A stretch of 64,000 bases of DNA from DATJFQ01 sp035495555 (GCA_035495555.1 DATJFQ010000022.1:97384-161383), one strand, 5' to 3'; counted from the stretch's first letter, positions 41,127-50,012 are shown. Notes: generated by a model from the sequence alone, not told the origin. A program made the numbers and translations.

Positions 41127-41822
41127 ATGGACCCTCTTCACGGATCCGCCTGGAGCACGCCCGAGATGGTGGCCGGGTTCGCGAAATCGTCGCCGAACGA
41201 GACGCTCATGGCATTCGCCGGCCACCTTCTGATGGCCGGCGGACGCGTGGCAATAGACATCGGGTGTGGAGCAGGGCGGAATCTGGTCCCGCTCGCGCAG
41301 CAGGGGTGGAGCATCGCAGGCGTCGACCTCTCGAAACCGATGATCGAGCGCGCGGCCGCCCGGATTCGCGACGAGAGCGTGCAGCACGGGGCTAGTGTGG
41401 CGCTGGCCGCAATGGATGCCCTGCCCTTCCGCGACGCGGTCGCGGATCTCGTCATCGCACACGGCATCTGGAACCTCGCGCGATCGAGCACGCAGTTCAG
41501 GCGCGCGGTGCGCGAGGCCGCCCGGGTCACCCGCGACGGCGGATCGCTGTTCCTCTTCACGTTTTCACGGCACACTGTTGCCGGGTCAGCGTCCCCCGTT
41601 CCGGGCGAGCCGTTCGTGTTCACGGAATTCTCGGGCGAGCCCCAGTGCTTTCTGACCCGCGAGCAGCTCATCGACGAACTGCGGGCGGTGGAGTTCGAGC
41701 CCGACTCGGCGGTGCCGCTGACCGAACACAACCTTCCGCGCCCGGGCGCCGTGATGACCCAACGGGTACCGGTCATCTGGGAGGCGACGTTCAGGTGGCA
41801 GGGACGCCGGATCGCGTCATAA
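41127..41822 (+). CDS. Class I SAM-dependent methyltransferase
   Basis: The 231-residue protein has the SAM-binding motif I AIDIGCGAGRNLVPL, acidic motif II GVDLSKPMIE, and motif ALPFRDAVADLVIAHG. These place it among UbiE/COQ5-like small-molecule methyltransferases. The substrate is unknown. ATG 41127 gives a conventional N-terminus (MDPLHGSAWSTPEMV); ATG 41079 is in frame but overlaps the DUF3079 gene. It is convergent with the TDT transporter gene. Confidence 0.85.
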   Translation: MDPLHGSAWSTPEMVAGFAKSSPNETLMAFAGHLLMAGGRVAIDIGCGAGRNLVPLAQQGWSIAGVDLSKPMIERAAARIRDESVQHGASVALAAMDALPFRDAVADLVIAHGIWNLARSSTQFRRAVREAARVTRDGGSLFLFTFSRHTVAGSASPVPGEPFVFTEFSGEPQCFLTREQLIDELRAVEFEPDSAVPLTEHNLPRPGAVMTQRVPVIWEATFRWQGRRIAS

Positions 41823-41843
41823 GCGGGCACGCGTAATCGCGTG

Positions 41844-42878
41844 CTACGGCTGCGCGGCCCGTCGAGTCGCGGCGCGAAGCCCCTGACTGACGAGGCCGAT
41901 GAACGTCAACGTCCAGGCCGCCACCGCAATGTAGATGAACACGCGCGGGATAACCATCAGGTGCGGAATCTGCAGCGCCTGTGAGAGCCGCACGGTGCAC
42001 ACCGTATACATCCCGAGCGGGAACACGGCGCCCCAGTAGAGCGGATCGTAGCGCAGCGGGAACCGGCAGTACACGTGGCGCCACAGGCCGAGGATGACGA
42101 GCATCGGAATCCACCACGTCGCGGTCGCCCAGAACATGAGCGTCAGGCCCTTCACGAACGGCAGCAGGTCCTGAATGACGCTCCACGACGGCGCGGCGAG
42201 GACGAGGAGGGCGCCGGCAAGCGTCGAGATCGCAACGGCCCCCATGTTGATCCAGTACGGCGGCGCGAGGTCCGACGGCTGCATCGGAAAGAACGTGTAG
42301 CGATAAAAGATCAGCGAGACGATCCAGATGTAGAGCATCCCGCCGCCGAGCCAGAGCACGAGCGAAATCGACAGGATCTGGGGTGCGTGCTCGCCAAAGC
42401 CCGGCGCGAGCTGGGTGCCCAGCACCGACACCGCCTGTGCCGCAACGACGGCAACGAGCCAGCCACCGTTGATTCCTTCCGCGAGCGATGGCTTCTCGGC
42501 CTTTACCGTGAGCACCGTCAGGATGCCATAGGTGATCACCGCCCACGCCGCGCCGCCGATGTACCACAGGACCCGCGCCGGTCCCCAGGCGTCCGCCACG
42601 ATCAGCGACTGGCTACCGACGACGCATATCGCTGCCGGCAGTGTGAAGAACCCGACCGCGCGGCCGTGATGCAGAATGTCCGCTCGCACCCGGTCGGGGA
42701 ACCACATCACCCGCAAAAGCGTCAGCACGCAGAGCGCCGCGAAGAAGACCACGTTGGCCGCGAGCAGGCCGCCCGCGAGCGCGGGCATGCCGAGTAGCCT
42801 GGCGCCGATGGAGACGATCCCCGTCGCCATCACGAACGCAAAATACGCCGGATGGAGCGAGGCCAGCCCCGCCTTCAT
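41844..42878 (-). CDS. TDT/SLAC1-family transporter (TehA-like)
   Basis: From ATG 42878, overlapping the upstream stop (ATGA), the 344-residue protein has ten hydrophobic segments typical of the tellurite-resistance/dicarboxylate transporter family. HPAYFAFVMATGIVSIGARLLGMP and the late WGAVFPLGMYTVCTVRLSQ are family hallmarks. Members pass small anions (chloride, nitrate, malate, sulfite). It is the last gene of the molybdoenzyme operon, so import of the oxyanion substrate or export of its product is a reasonable guess, not a demonstrated role. Confidence 0.88.
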   Translation of the reverse strand: MKAGLASLHPAYFAFVMATGIVSIGARLLGMPALAGGLLAANVVFFAALCVLTLLRVMWFPDRVRADILHHGRAVGFFTLPAAICVVGSQSLIVADAWGPARVLWYIGGAAWAVITYGILTVLTVKAEKPSLAEGINGGWLVAVVAAQAVSVLGTQLAPGFGEHAPQILSISLVLWLGGGMLYIWIVSLIFYRYTFFPMQPSDLAPPYWINMGAVAISTLAGALLVLAAPSWSVIQDLLPFVKGLTLMFWATATWWIPMLVILGLWRHVYCRFPLRYDPLYWGAVFPLGMYTVCTVRLSQALQIPHLMVIPRVFIYIAVAAWTLTFIGLVSQGLRAATRRAAQP

Positions 42879-43108
42879 CGGGGTTGTCGTTCGATGTGGT
42901 AGAGATATCGCAGCAGGCCGGTATTGAGGACGAGGCAGATGAAGCTCGCCGCCGCAGCGGGCCAGACGAGCGAGCTGTCGCCGCCCAGATACGCGTGCAT
43001 CGTCGCGGAGAGCAGCCAGAGCTGCAGCACGTCGATCACGAATACGAACGCCAGCATTCCGTTGACGATGGTGGCCCGCTGCTCGCGCGTGAACGGACGG
43101 CGGATCAC
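42875..43108 (-). CDS. Small two-helix membrane protein of the molybdoenzyme operon
   Basis: The 77-residue frame starts at GTG 43108, overlapping the Rieske gene stop (GTGA), and its stop overlaps the TDT ATG (ATGA). It has two hydrophobic helices (about 17-37 and 50-68), with a His in each half (TMHAYLGG and LYHIERQPR). Coupling on both sides makes translation very likely. It may be a small subunit of the membrane complex. No family was recognised. Confidence 0.72.
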   Translation of the reverse strand: MIRRPFTREQRATIVNGMLAFVFVIDVLQLWLLSATMHAYLGGDSSLVWPAAAASFICLVLNTGLLRYLYHIERQPR

Positions 43109-43743
43109 GCGAGGCCTCCCTGCACGCCCGTGGCATAGATGTCTCGGCCGCGCACCTCGAGCAGGATGCGCGCAAGCGGCCGCTGCGGCGGCCCGGCGAT
43201 GGGCCGCCCTGACGCCATATCGAACACGCCCTCGTGGCACGGGCAGCGAATCACCCCTTCGTCCACTTTCGGAATGACCGCGCACGACAGGTGCGTGCAC
43301 TTCTGGTTATAGGCCAGGAGGACGTTCTCGGCGGGACGGATCAGCACACAGGGGTCGTGTCCGGTTGGATACGTGAAGAGCTTGACGGAGCCGACAGCGA
43401 GTTCGTCGAGCGACGTGATCCGCGCGATCTCCGGTGTGCCCTGCCGGCGCCGCCACCAGTTCTGGCCGGCGATCCAGAACTGGCCGACCGTGAACGCGAG
43501 GCTCGTGAGCACCATGAACTTCATGAACTCGCGGCGCTCGACGTAATGGTCCTGCGGCCAGTCGATCGGGAAATCCTGCCGCCACGCCGGCTGCACGTCC
43601 ATGGGACGGCCGTCGGGCGGCTGCGTGTACTGCTCGCGATCGCGCAGCGGAAGAAATACGTTCGCCGGCGCGGTGCCGGTCAACCCTTCGCGCGCGGGGT
43701 CATTGATGTTCGGGTCGATCGCCGTTTCGCGATCCTCACGCAC
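43105..43743 (-). CDS. Rieske [2Fe-2S] protein with Tat-type signal anchor
   Basis: The 212-residue protein has a polar 68-residue N-terminal arm, then RREFMKFMVLTSLAFTVGQF. That is a twin-arginine signal anchor like that of bc1-complex Rieske proteins. An exported Rieske domain follows, with cluster ligands in CTHLSC and CPCHEGVF. It starts at GTG one base after the ferredoxin stop. In this operon it should pass electrons on the outer face of the membrane. No cytochrome b of the bc1 type is nearby, so it is not a bc1 subunit. Confidence 0.9.
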   Translation of the reverse strand: MREDRETAIDPNINDPAREGLTGTAPANVFLPLRDREQYTQPPDGRPMDVQPAWRQDFPIDWPQDHYVERREFMKFMVLTSLAFTVGQFWIAGQNWWRRRQGTPEIARITSLDELAVGSVKLFTYPTGHDPCVLIRPAENVLLAYNQKCTHLSCAVIPKVDEGVIRCPCHEGVFDMASGRPIAGPPQRPLARILLEVRGRDIYATGVQGGLA

Positions 43744-43744
43744 G

Positions 43745-44395
43745 CTACACCTCCACCCCGGCGAACGGATCGTCGACCGGCGTCAGCGTGATGGCGCGGG
43801 CGCGCGGCGTATCGTCCATTGCGGCCGTCACGTCGACCAGCGGCGGCCTCACGAACGGACCGCGGGGAACCATCATGAGGACTTGTGTCGTGATCCGCTG
43901 GTTGCCGAACTGGAACTGATTCACCGGCATCGACATCGGACGCAGCCGCTCCATCTCCTCGCGCGTGCCGTAGTAGAGCGCCTGGCTGGGGCAGACGGTC
44001 GCGCACATGGGCTTCTTCCCCACGCTCGAGCGGTCGTAGCACATGTCGCACTTCATCATGATCTGCCGATCCTCGTACACTTCCGGTACGCCGAACGGAC
44101 ACGCCATGACGCAGTTGCCGCACGCGATGCAGCGCGGCTTGCGCGCCGACTGGACAACCCCGTCTCCCGTGCGCTTGATCGCGTCTGCGGGGCACACCTC
44201 CGCACACGTCGGCTGGTCGCAGTGCATGCAGATGACGGGGACGGTCTGCGTGCTCTCCGGCCGATCGATGAACTCGAGGTGAATCATCGAGTCGCCGCGA
44301 TGCGTGTCGCACTCCGTGCACGCCTGCACGCACGCCTGGCATCCGATGCAGCGGTTCGGATCGACGAAGAAGAAGTAATAGTCCGGTTTCGGCAT
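43745..44395 (-). CDS. Four-cluster ferredoxin-like electron-transfer subunit
   Basis: The 216-residue protein has four 4Fe-4S motifs in the DmsB/NrfC/PsrB pattern: CIGCQACVQACTEC, CMHCDQPTCAEVCP, CIACGNCVMACP, and CDMCYDRSSVGKKPMCATVCP. There is no signal peptide, so it stays in the cytoplasm with the molybdoenzyme. It lies two bases after the catalytic-subunit gene and should carry electrons between it and the membrane subunit. The C-terminal 60 residues are outside the ferredoxin domain and unassigned. Confidence 0.94.
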   Translation of the reverse strand: MPKPDYYFFFVDPNRCIGCQACVQACTECDTHRGDSMIHLEFIDRPESTQTVPVICMHCDQPTCAEVCPADAIKRTGDGVVQSARKPRCIACGNCVMACPFGVPEVYEDRQIMMKCDMCYDRSSVGKKPMCATVCPSQALYYGTREEMERLRPMSMPVNQFQFGNQRITTQVLMMVPRGPFVRPPLVDVTAAMDDTPRARAITLTPVDDPFAGVEV

Positions 44396-44397
44396 CC

Positions 44398-46668
44398 CTA
44401 CTGCTGCGGTTCCCTCTGCGATTCGTACGCCGGCTCGCCAGCCGCCTTCCGGACCTGGCAGCCGCAGACCTTGTACTGCGGGATCTTGCTGATCGGATCC
44501 TGCGCCGACACGGTCAACTGATTCGGGCTCTTCGGACCACCCCAGTGATACGGGATGAACACCGTATCAGGCCGAATCGTCGTCACGACCATCGCGCGGA
44601 GCGTCGCCTCTCCCCTTCGCGTGGACACCGTCGTCCAATCGCCCGTGGCAATTCCCAGCTTCTGTGCGAGCCGCGGATGCATCTCGACCTTCGGTTCGGG
44701 ATATTGCCTGACCAGCGGACCGATGCGCCGCGTCTGCGTGCCGGACAGGAACTGACTGACGACGCGGCCGGTTGTCAGAAAAATCGGATAGTCCTCGCTC
44801 GCGTCATCGACGGGCGTGCGGTAGTCGGCGACGTTGAAGCGCGCCTTGCCGTCGGGAAAGTAAAACGGGCCGGCGCCGCGCGCAATGATGTTGTAGCTGC
44901 CGGGCTCGAAGAGCCGCGGCGTGCCCGGGTGTTCGATCGGCTGACCGGTCCGGGGGTCTTCGCTGTAGCAGGGCCAGAAAATACCGTAGTTCGCTTCCAC
45001 CTTCTCGTACGTGATGCCCGAATAGTCCGAGATGCCTCCCTTGCTGGCCCGCCGCAGCTCGTCGAAGATCGCGCGCGGGCTCTCGAACGTGAACCCGTGC
45101 GGCCGGCCGAGCGCGTGCGCGATGTCCTGGATGATGCGCCAGTCCTGCTTCGCCTCTCCGGGAGGATCGACGGCTTTGTTGATCTTGATGACGCGGGCTT
45201 CCACCTGCGTGACCGTCCCTTCGTCTTCCTCCTGGAGGCTGCCTGGCAGCACGACGTCCGCGTGCCGCGCCGTCTCGCTGAGGAAGAAGTCGATCGCGAC
45301 GTAGAACTCGAGTTTTTCGAGCGCGCGGCGGATGAACGAATTGTCGGGCAGCGACACGCGCGGGTTGAAACAGATCGAGAGCAGTCCCTTGATCTCCCCC
45401 GCGTCGATCTTGCGGAAGAGTTCGTAGGCGTCCACGCCGGGGCCAGGGATGTCTTTCTCGTCGACGCCCCAGACGCCTGCAATGTATGCGCGGTGCTCCG
45501 GATTGGAGATGTCGCGCAGGCCCGGCAACTGATCGCACTTCTGCCCGTGCTCCCGGCCGCCCTGGCCGTTCGCCTGGCCGGTAATCGTGCCGTAGCCGCT
45601 CTTCGGCTTGCCGAGTCTGCCGCTTGCGAGCACCAGATTGATCGTGCCGAGCGCGTTCTGCACGCCGTTCGAATGGTGCTCGATGCCGCGCGCGTGGAAG
45701 AGGAAGCTCGATTTGGCCGTGCCCCACCACTCGGCGGCCCGCCGGATGGAAGACTCGGGCACGCCGGTCACGTCCGCCGTCTGCGACGGGGTCCACTGGC
45801 GGCAGTACTCGGCGACGGCATCGAAGCCGACCGTGGTCGTCTCGATGAACTGCCGATCGATCCAGTCGTGCTCGATCATCAGATTCAGCACGCCGGCAAA
45901 CAGTGCAGCGTCGCGCCCGGGGCGCACCGGGAGGTACAGATCGCACGTCCGCGCGATCGGCGTGATGCGCGGGTCCTGCACGATGATGCGCGCCCCCTGC
46001 TCGCGTGCCTGCCAGACGTAATTCGTGGTAATCGGCGAGCACTCGGCGACGTTGGAGCCCGCAATCCAGATTACGTCGGTGCCGACCATGTCGGACCACG
46101 GGTTCGTGGTCCGATCGATCCCGAACGCTTTCTTGTTCGCCGCGCCCGCGCTGACCATGCAGAGCCGGCCGTTGTAGTCGATGTAGGGGGTGCGCAGGCA
46201 CACGCGCGCAAACTTCCCCATGAGATACGTCTTCTCGGTCGTGAGGCTCGCGCCGCTGAGCAGGGCGAAGGCGCTGTTGCCATGGGCCTTCTGGATGCGG
46301 TCGATCTCGCCAGCGACGCGCGCGATGGCGTCGCCGTAGGGCATCGCGCTGAAGCCGCCCGGCGCCGACTCGTCGCGTCTGAATGCGGTGAGCAGCCGGT
46401 CGGGATGGGCTCCCTGCAGGTATCGCTTCACGCCCTTCGGACAGAGCATCCCGCGATTGAACGGAAACTCCTCCCACGGTTCGAATCCGATGACTTCGTT
46501 GTCGCGTACCTTGAGCTGGACGCCGCACTGCTGGCCGCAGAAACAGCAATGCGTTTTCACGAGCCGCTCGGGTTCGACGCTCGTGGACCTCCGCATGCCG
46601 TCCACGGTCGAGAGGTGCGGCCCGAAGTGCTTGATGACGTCCAGTTCGTCGACAGGGACGGTGGCCAC
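44398..46668 (-). CDS. Cytoplasmic molybdopterin oxidoreductase (NarB/Fdh-related)
   Basis: The 756-residue catalytic subunit of the DMSO-reductase superfamily has an N-terminal 4Fe-4S site (Cys41, Cys44, Cys48 and Cys76, in CCFCGQQCG and LCPKG). Molybdopterin-binding blocks include GSNVAECSPI, VQDPRITPIA, YGTITGQANGQGG and the C-terminal domain VEMHPRLAQKLGI. No Tat or Sec signal is present. It is closest in style to assimilatory nitrate reductases and formate dehydrogenases. However, the loop that should supply the Mo-ligating Cys reads GIDRTTNPWSD (residues 183-193), without Cys, Ser or a TGA codon. The substrate cannot be assigned. Confidence 0.92.
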   Translation of the reverse strand: MATVPVDELDVIKHFGPHLSTVDGMRRSTSVEPERLVKTHCCFCGQQCGVQLKVRDNEVIGFEPWEEFPFNRGMLCPKGVKRYLQGAHPDRLLTAFRRDESAPGGFSAMPYGDAIARVAGEIDRIQKAHGNSAFALLSGASLTTEKTYLMGKFARVCLRTPYIDYNGRLCMVSAGAANKKAFGIDRTTNPWSDMVGTDVIWIAGSNVAECSPITTNYVWQAREQGARIIVQDPRITPIARTCDLYLPVRPGRDAALFAGVLNLMIEHDWIDRQFIETTTVGFDAVAEYCRQWTPSQTADVTGVPESSIRRAAEWWGTAKSSFLFHARGIEHHSNGVQNALGTINLVLASGRLGKPKSGYGTITGQANGQGGREHGQKCDQLPGLRDISNPEHRAYIAGVWGVDEKDIPGPGVDAYELFRKIDAGEIKGLLSICFNPRVSLPDNSFIRRALEKLEFYVAIDFFLSETARHADVVLPGSLQEEDEGTVTQVEARVIKINKAVDPPGEAKQDWRIIQDIAHALGRPHGFTFESPRAIFDELRRASKGGISDYSGITYEKVEANYGIFWPCYSEDPRTGQPIEHPGTPRLFEPGSYNIIARGAGPFYFPDGKARFNVADYRTPVDDASEDYPIFLTTGRVVSQFLSGTQTRRIGPLVRQYPEPKVEMHPRLAQKLGIATGDWTTVSTRRGEATLRAMVVTTIRPDTVFIPYHWGGPKSPNQLTVSAQDPISKIPQYKVCGCQVRKAAGEPAYESQREPQQ

Positions 46669-46670
46669 GT

Positions 46671-47741
46671 CTACTTTGCCCCGAGCCGTTCGTTCAATCG
46701 CTCACTCCACTCGCGCCCCTGGGCGAGCCCGAAGAGCGAGCGCCGGCAACGCGGACAGATCTGCTGGTAATGGGCGACGCGGCTGCCCGTCATGTCGTAC
46801 GAGAAGCCGAGTTCGCGTTCGACGGCCATGAGATCGCGAACCATGATCTGAGAGGCATACGGGCGGCCGCAGCGGCCGCAGGCAGCCTGCGCCCCGCTCG
46901 CACCGGCATCCTTGTAAAAGCTGACGCCGATCTGGGCCGGCCTCTGAAAGATGTGGAACAGCTTCCCGAACGGCAGATACAGCAGCGTGAAAATGACGGT
47001 GATCGCGTGCAGGATCGCGAGGAACTCGTACGCGTACCCGTGCATCCACGTGTAGCTCGCCGTGAGCATGAGCCCCGTGACGCTCACGGCAAACAGCAGC
47101 ACCAGCGGCATGACGTCCTGCACGAACTGCTGCACCGACACGGCCGCGTGATCGACCATCCGCCGGCGGAAGGCGATCATGACACCGGCGATGACGAGGA
47201 ACGCGGACCACACCAGCCCATGGAAAATCAGGAACGCGAACAGCGATTGGACGTGGAAGTCCTGCACGGGCACGCCGAAAACGAACGTGCGGTACATGTC
47301 GAGGCTGCCGGGGACGGTCTCGAAGTGGATCCAGCCCCACACGAGCGGGAACGTGATCGCCGCCGCGAGGATGCAGCCCCACATGATGAGCCAGTGCGCC
47401 ACGCCGCGCAGCCGGCTGCGCCGGAAGATGAACCGGTTTGCGGCGAACGCCAGGAAGAAGCGGCGCAGCGCTTCGACAACGTTCTGGCCGATGTAGCGCG
47501 GAGTCAGGAATACCGACCAGCCGCGGCGCCAATACATGCGCGTGGGCGGCCGCCGCAGCCACATGGCGTACCGATACGTGATGCCGAAAGCCGCAAAAAG
47601 CGTCGCGAACGTATAGCCGACGAGGGCGGCGTCGAAGTGATTGAGCGTCCTCGAACCGAGGACGATCAGGACGCCGAGGACGAGGACGGCCGCGACTCCC
47701 CACGCGGCGGCGGCGACCTTCTCAGGTGGAAGTTTCGCCAT
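46671..47741 (-). CDS. Cytochrome-b-like membrane subunit with C-terminal CxxC zinc-ribbon-like tail
   Basis: The 356-residue protein has about six hydrophobic segments. His residues fit haem b ligation in AHWLIMWG, DFHVQSLFAFLIFHGL and LAILHAITVIFTLLYLPFGKLFH, as in NarI/DsrM/HdrE-type quinone-reactive subunits. The soluble tail has two CxxC pairs (CGRCGRP and CPRCRRS) about 40 residues apart, a zinc-ribbon or rubredoxin-like arrangement not found in NarI. It is the first gene of the operon and lies two bases before the molybdoenzyme gene. It probably exchanges electrons with the quinone pool. Confidence 0.85.
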   Translation of the reverse strand: MAKLPPEKVAAAAWGVAAVLVLGVLIVLGSRTLNHFDAALVGYTFATLFAAFGITYRYAMWLRRPPTRMYWRRGWSVFLTPRYIGQNVVEALRRFFLAFAANRFIFRRSRLRGVAHWLIMWGCILAAAITFPLVWGWIHFETVPGSLDMYRTFVFGVPVQDFHVQSLFAFLIFHGLVWSAFLVIAGVMIAFRRRMVDHAAVSVQQFVQDVMPLVLLFAVSVTGLMLTASYTWMHGYAYEFLAILHAITVIFTLLYLPFGKLFHIFQRPAQIGVSFYKDAGASGAQAACGRCGRPYASQIMVRDLMAVERELGFSYDMTGSRVAHYQQICPRCRRSLFGLAQGREWSERLNERLGAK

Positions 47742-47775
47742 CCGTCCAGCCAGCGTAGTCCAGACGATGCAGCCT

Positions 47776-47792
47776 GCGCAAGGGCGTGTCCT
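47776..47792 (-). promoter_or_regulatory. Candidate sigma-54 promoter of the molybdoenzyme operon
   Basis: On the minus strand AGGACACGCCCTTGCG has GG-N10-GC with an intact TTGC box; the -24 side is less canonical. The start point would be about 25 bases before ATG 47741. Confidence 0.45.
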
Positions 47793-47799
47793 GATTCAT

Positions 47800-48852
47800 T
47801 CACCGTCGCGCATATGACTTCGTCGCGCCGGTGCGCGGATTGGTGATCGCAAACGTGCCGTCCGGATTCGCCGTCAGCAGCAGCCAGTGGCTCGTCGTCG
47901 TATCGACGTTGGCGATGCGATCGGCGTCGACATCCTGCGCGCCGGGCAACAGCGAATGGTGCAGCTGCCACGTATCGATGTCGGCGTGCTTCCGAAGTTC
48001 AACGAGCAGATTCGGCGCGCCGCCTTTCATCGGCCCGTTGATGATGATCGCGGCGTTCGGTCGAAGCGCGTCGAACATCGCCGGATCCGCGGCATCGGCG
48101 CCGCCGTGATGCGCGACCCGATACACGTCGACGTGACCGATGAGATTCTTCGGGCACGTGAGCGCGAAGAGCGGTTCACCCGTCAGATCGCCGGGGTCGA
48201 GGTATCGGAACTGTCCGAGTTGCAGCACCACGGCCACGGAGCGTGGATTCTCGGTCGGCTCCTGTGGTGGCGTCGCAGCGGTACACTCCGGATTCGCCTC
48301 GCCGGCGCCAGGCAGCGGTGCCGAAATCGTTCTCCCTGCCGCGCTGACGACCGTGACGTCGGCGCCTTTCAGCGGCACCCGGTCGCCCGGCTTCGCAACA
48401 ATGTGCTTCCCCTTTGCGCGAACGGCCTCGTACCACTTGAAGGCGTCAAGGGTGCCGGCAACCGCGTCGGCGTTCGGCAGCGGCCCGCCGTTGTCCACGA
48501 AGGTGTCGATTGGCATCAACGCGGCGAGTTCCGTCACGCCGCCGATGTGATCGGCGTGCGCATGGCTGACGACGAGCACGTTGATCCGCGAGACGCCGGC
48601 ATCGCGCGCCGCCGCGGCGATGCGGTTCGCGTCGCGCGCCTGGCTCGGATCGCCTGGTTTCGACGAGAACTTGCCGTCCCCCGGAAAGCCGGTGTCGATC
48701 AGCATCGACTGCCCTGCCGGAGTCACGACGAGCGTCGATTGCCCGCCTTCGGTGTCGATGAAATAAATCCTCAGCGCCTGCGCCGCGACGGCGGGACCGA
48801 TCGCGAGACACACCGCAACGAGAACACCAGCGACGGCACAACGGGGCTTCAT
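47800..48852 (-). CDS. Secreted ComEC/Rec2-like metallo-beta-lactamase-fold hydrolase
   Basis: From ATG 48852 the product (350 residues) has a signal peptide (about 1-24, ending VAAQA). Its MBL domain shows YFIDTEGGQSTLVVTPAG, LIDTGF, the metal motif SHAHADHIGG, and later DLTGE and VAHHGGADA. These features match the nuclease-like domain of ComEC, but there is no membrane channel domain. It probably acts in the periplasm on a phosphodiester or similar bond. An upstream in-frame start at 48906 lacks a signal-peptide pattern. Confidence 0.87.
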   Translation of the reverse strand: MKPRCAVAGVLVAVCLAIGPAVAAQALRIYFIDTEGGQSTLVVTPAGQSMLIDTGFPGDGKFSSKPGDPSQARDANRIAAAARDAGVSRINVLVVSHAHADHIGGVTELAALMPIDTFVDNGGPLPNADAVAGTLDAFKWYEAVRAKGKHIVAKPGDRVPLKGADVTVVSAAGRTISAPLPGAGEANPECTAATPPQEPTENPRSVAVVLQLGQFRYLDPGDLTGEPLFALTCPKNLIGHVDVYRVAHHGGADAADPAMFDALRPNAAIIINGPMKGGAPNLLVELRKHADIDTWQLHHSLLPGAQDVDADRIANVDTTTSHWLLLTANPDGTFAITNPRTGATKSYARR

Positions 48853-48967
48853 CACGCTGCGAATCTTATCCCACCGGATCCACAACGCAACTGCCAGCCT
48901 CCCCATCCGCAGGACGGCCCGCCGCCCGCGCTTGGTAGTTGCGGCCGTCTGTCGTTATCGTTGTGAG

Positions 48968-49972
48968 GTGCATGACGTCATCGTGATCGGTGCCGGACCC
49001 GTCGGCCTCGCGTGCGCCATCGAGGCGCAGCGCGCGGGCCTGACCGCGCGCGTGATCGACAAAGGCGCGCTCGTCAATTCGATCGTCGGCTATCCGATGC
49101 GGATGGAGTTCTTCTCCACGCCGGAGCTGATCGAAATCGGCGGCCACCCGTTCCCCGTGCAGCGATACAAACCGACCCGTGAGGATGCGATCGAGTACTA
49201 CCGGCTGGTCGCCGCGCGGGAAGCGTTGGACATCTGTTTGTACGAGCCGGTCGCGGACGTCCGCGGCACGGTCGACGATTTCCTCGTCGTGACGCCGAAG
49301 CAGGAACATCGCGCGCGGCACGTCATCATCGCGACCGGGTTTTTCGATCGGCCGAACCTGCTGAACGTCCCTGGCGAGGACCTCCCGAAGGTGACGCATT
49401 ACTACCGCGAAGTCTTCCCGTACGTGCGCCAGCACGTCGCCGTCATCGGCGCAAAGAACTCTGCCGCGAAGGCGGCGCTCGACTGCTACCGGCACGGCGC
49501 CCATACCACGCTGATCGTCAGATCAGCCGCGTTGTCCGAGTCGGTCAAGTACTGGCTGAAGCCGGATCTGGTGAATCGGATCAAGGAAGGCAGCATCACG
49601 GCGTTTTTCAACACGCAGGTGCTCGCCATCCGCGAGAAGACGCTCGTCCTCGCCACGCCTGCAGGCGAACGGGAGATCGCCAACGACTGGGTGCTCGCCA
49701 TGACCGGCTATCACCCCGAATTCGCGTTTCTCGAGCGCATCGGCCTCGCCTTCGCAGCCGACGCGTATCGCACGCCGGTATACGACGATACGACGTTCGA
49801 GACGAGCCGCCCCGGCATTTACATCGCCGGCACCGTGTGCGGCGGCTATCACACGAGCCGCTGGTTCATCGAAAACGGCCGGTTCCATGCGCGCCAGATC
49901 GCCAAGCACATCGCCGACGGCCGGGCGGCGCCGATCAACCTGGAACAGGTGCACTGGAAAACGGAAGAATGA
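48968..49972 (+). CDS. YpdA-like FAD-dependent NAD(P)H oxidoreductase
   Basis: The 334-residue flavoprotein starts at GTG 48968 with HDVIVIGAGPVGLACAIEA for FAD binding. A second Rossmann motif (VAVIGAKNSAAKAAL) binds NAD(P)H. MRMEFFSTPELIEIGGHPF, IIATGFFDRPN and the end GGYHTSRWFIENGRFHA follow YpdA, the putative bacillithiol disulfide reductase. There is no CxxC redox pair, as expected for YpdA and unlike thioredoxin reductase. Whether this organism makes bacillithiol cannot be told from the window. An upstream in-frame start (48932) adds a non-conserved leader. Confidence 0.88.
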   Translation: MHDVIVIGAGPVGLACAIEAQRAGLTARVIDKGALVNSIVGYPMRMEFFSTPELIEIGGHPFPVQRYKPTREDAIEYYRLVAAREALDICLYEPVADVRGTVDDFLVVTPKQEHRARHVIIATGFFDRPNLLNVPGEDLPKVTHYYREVFPYVRQHVAVIGAKNSAAKAALDCYRHGAHTTLIVRSAALSESVKYWLKPDLVNRIKEGSITAFFNTQVLAIREKTLVLATPAGEREIANDWVLAMTGYHPEFAFLERIGLAFAADAYRTPVYDDTTFETSRPGIYIAGTVCGGYHTSRWFIENGRFHARQIAKHIADGRAAPINLEQVHWKTEE

Positions 49973-50012
49973 GGCGCGCCCTTACGCGCGCAGTGCTTCG
50001 TGCTTCGTCCGG

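Noticed and set aside
44545..46770. A 741-codon plus-strand frame opposite the molybdoenzyme gene
   Set aside because: It lacks any motif, while the minus strand has a full molybdopterin oxidoreductase; it is an antisense shadow.
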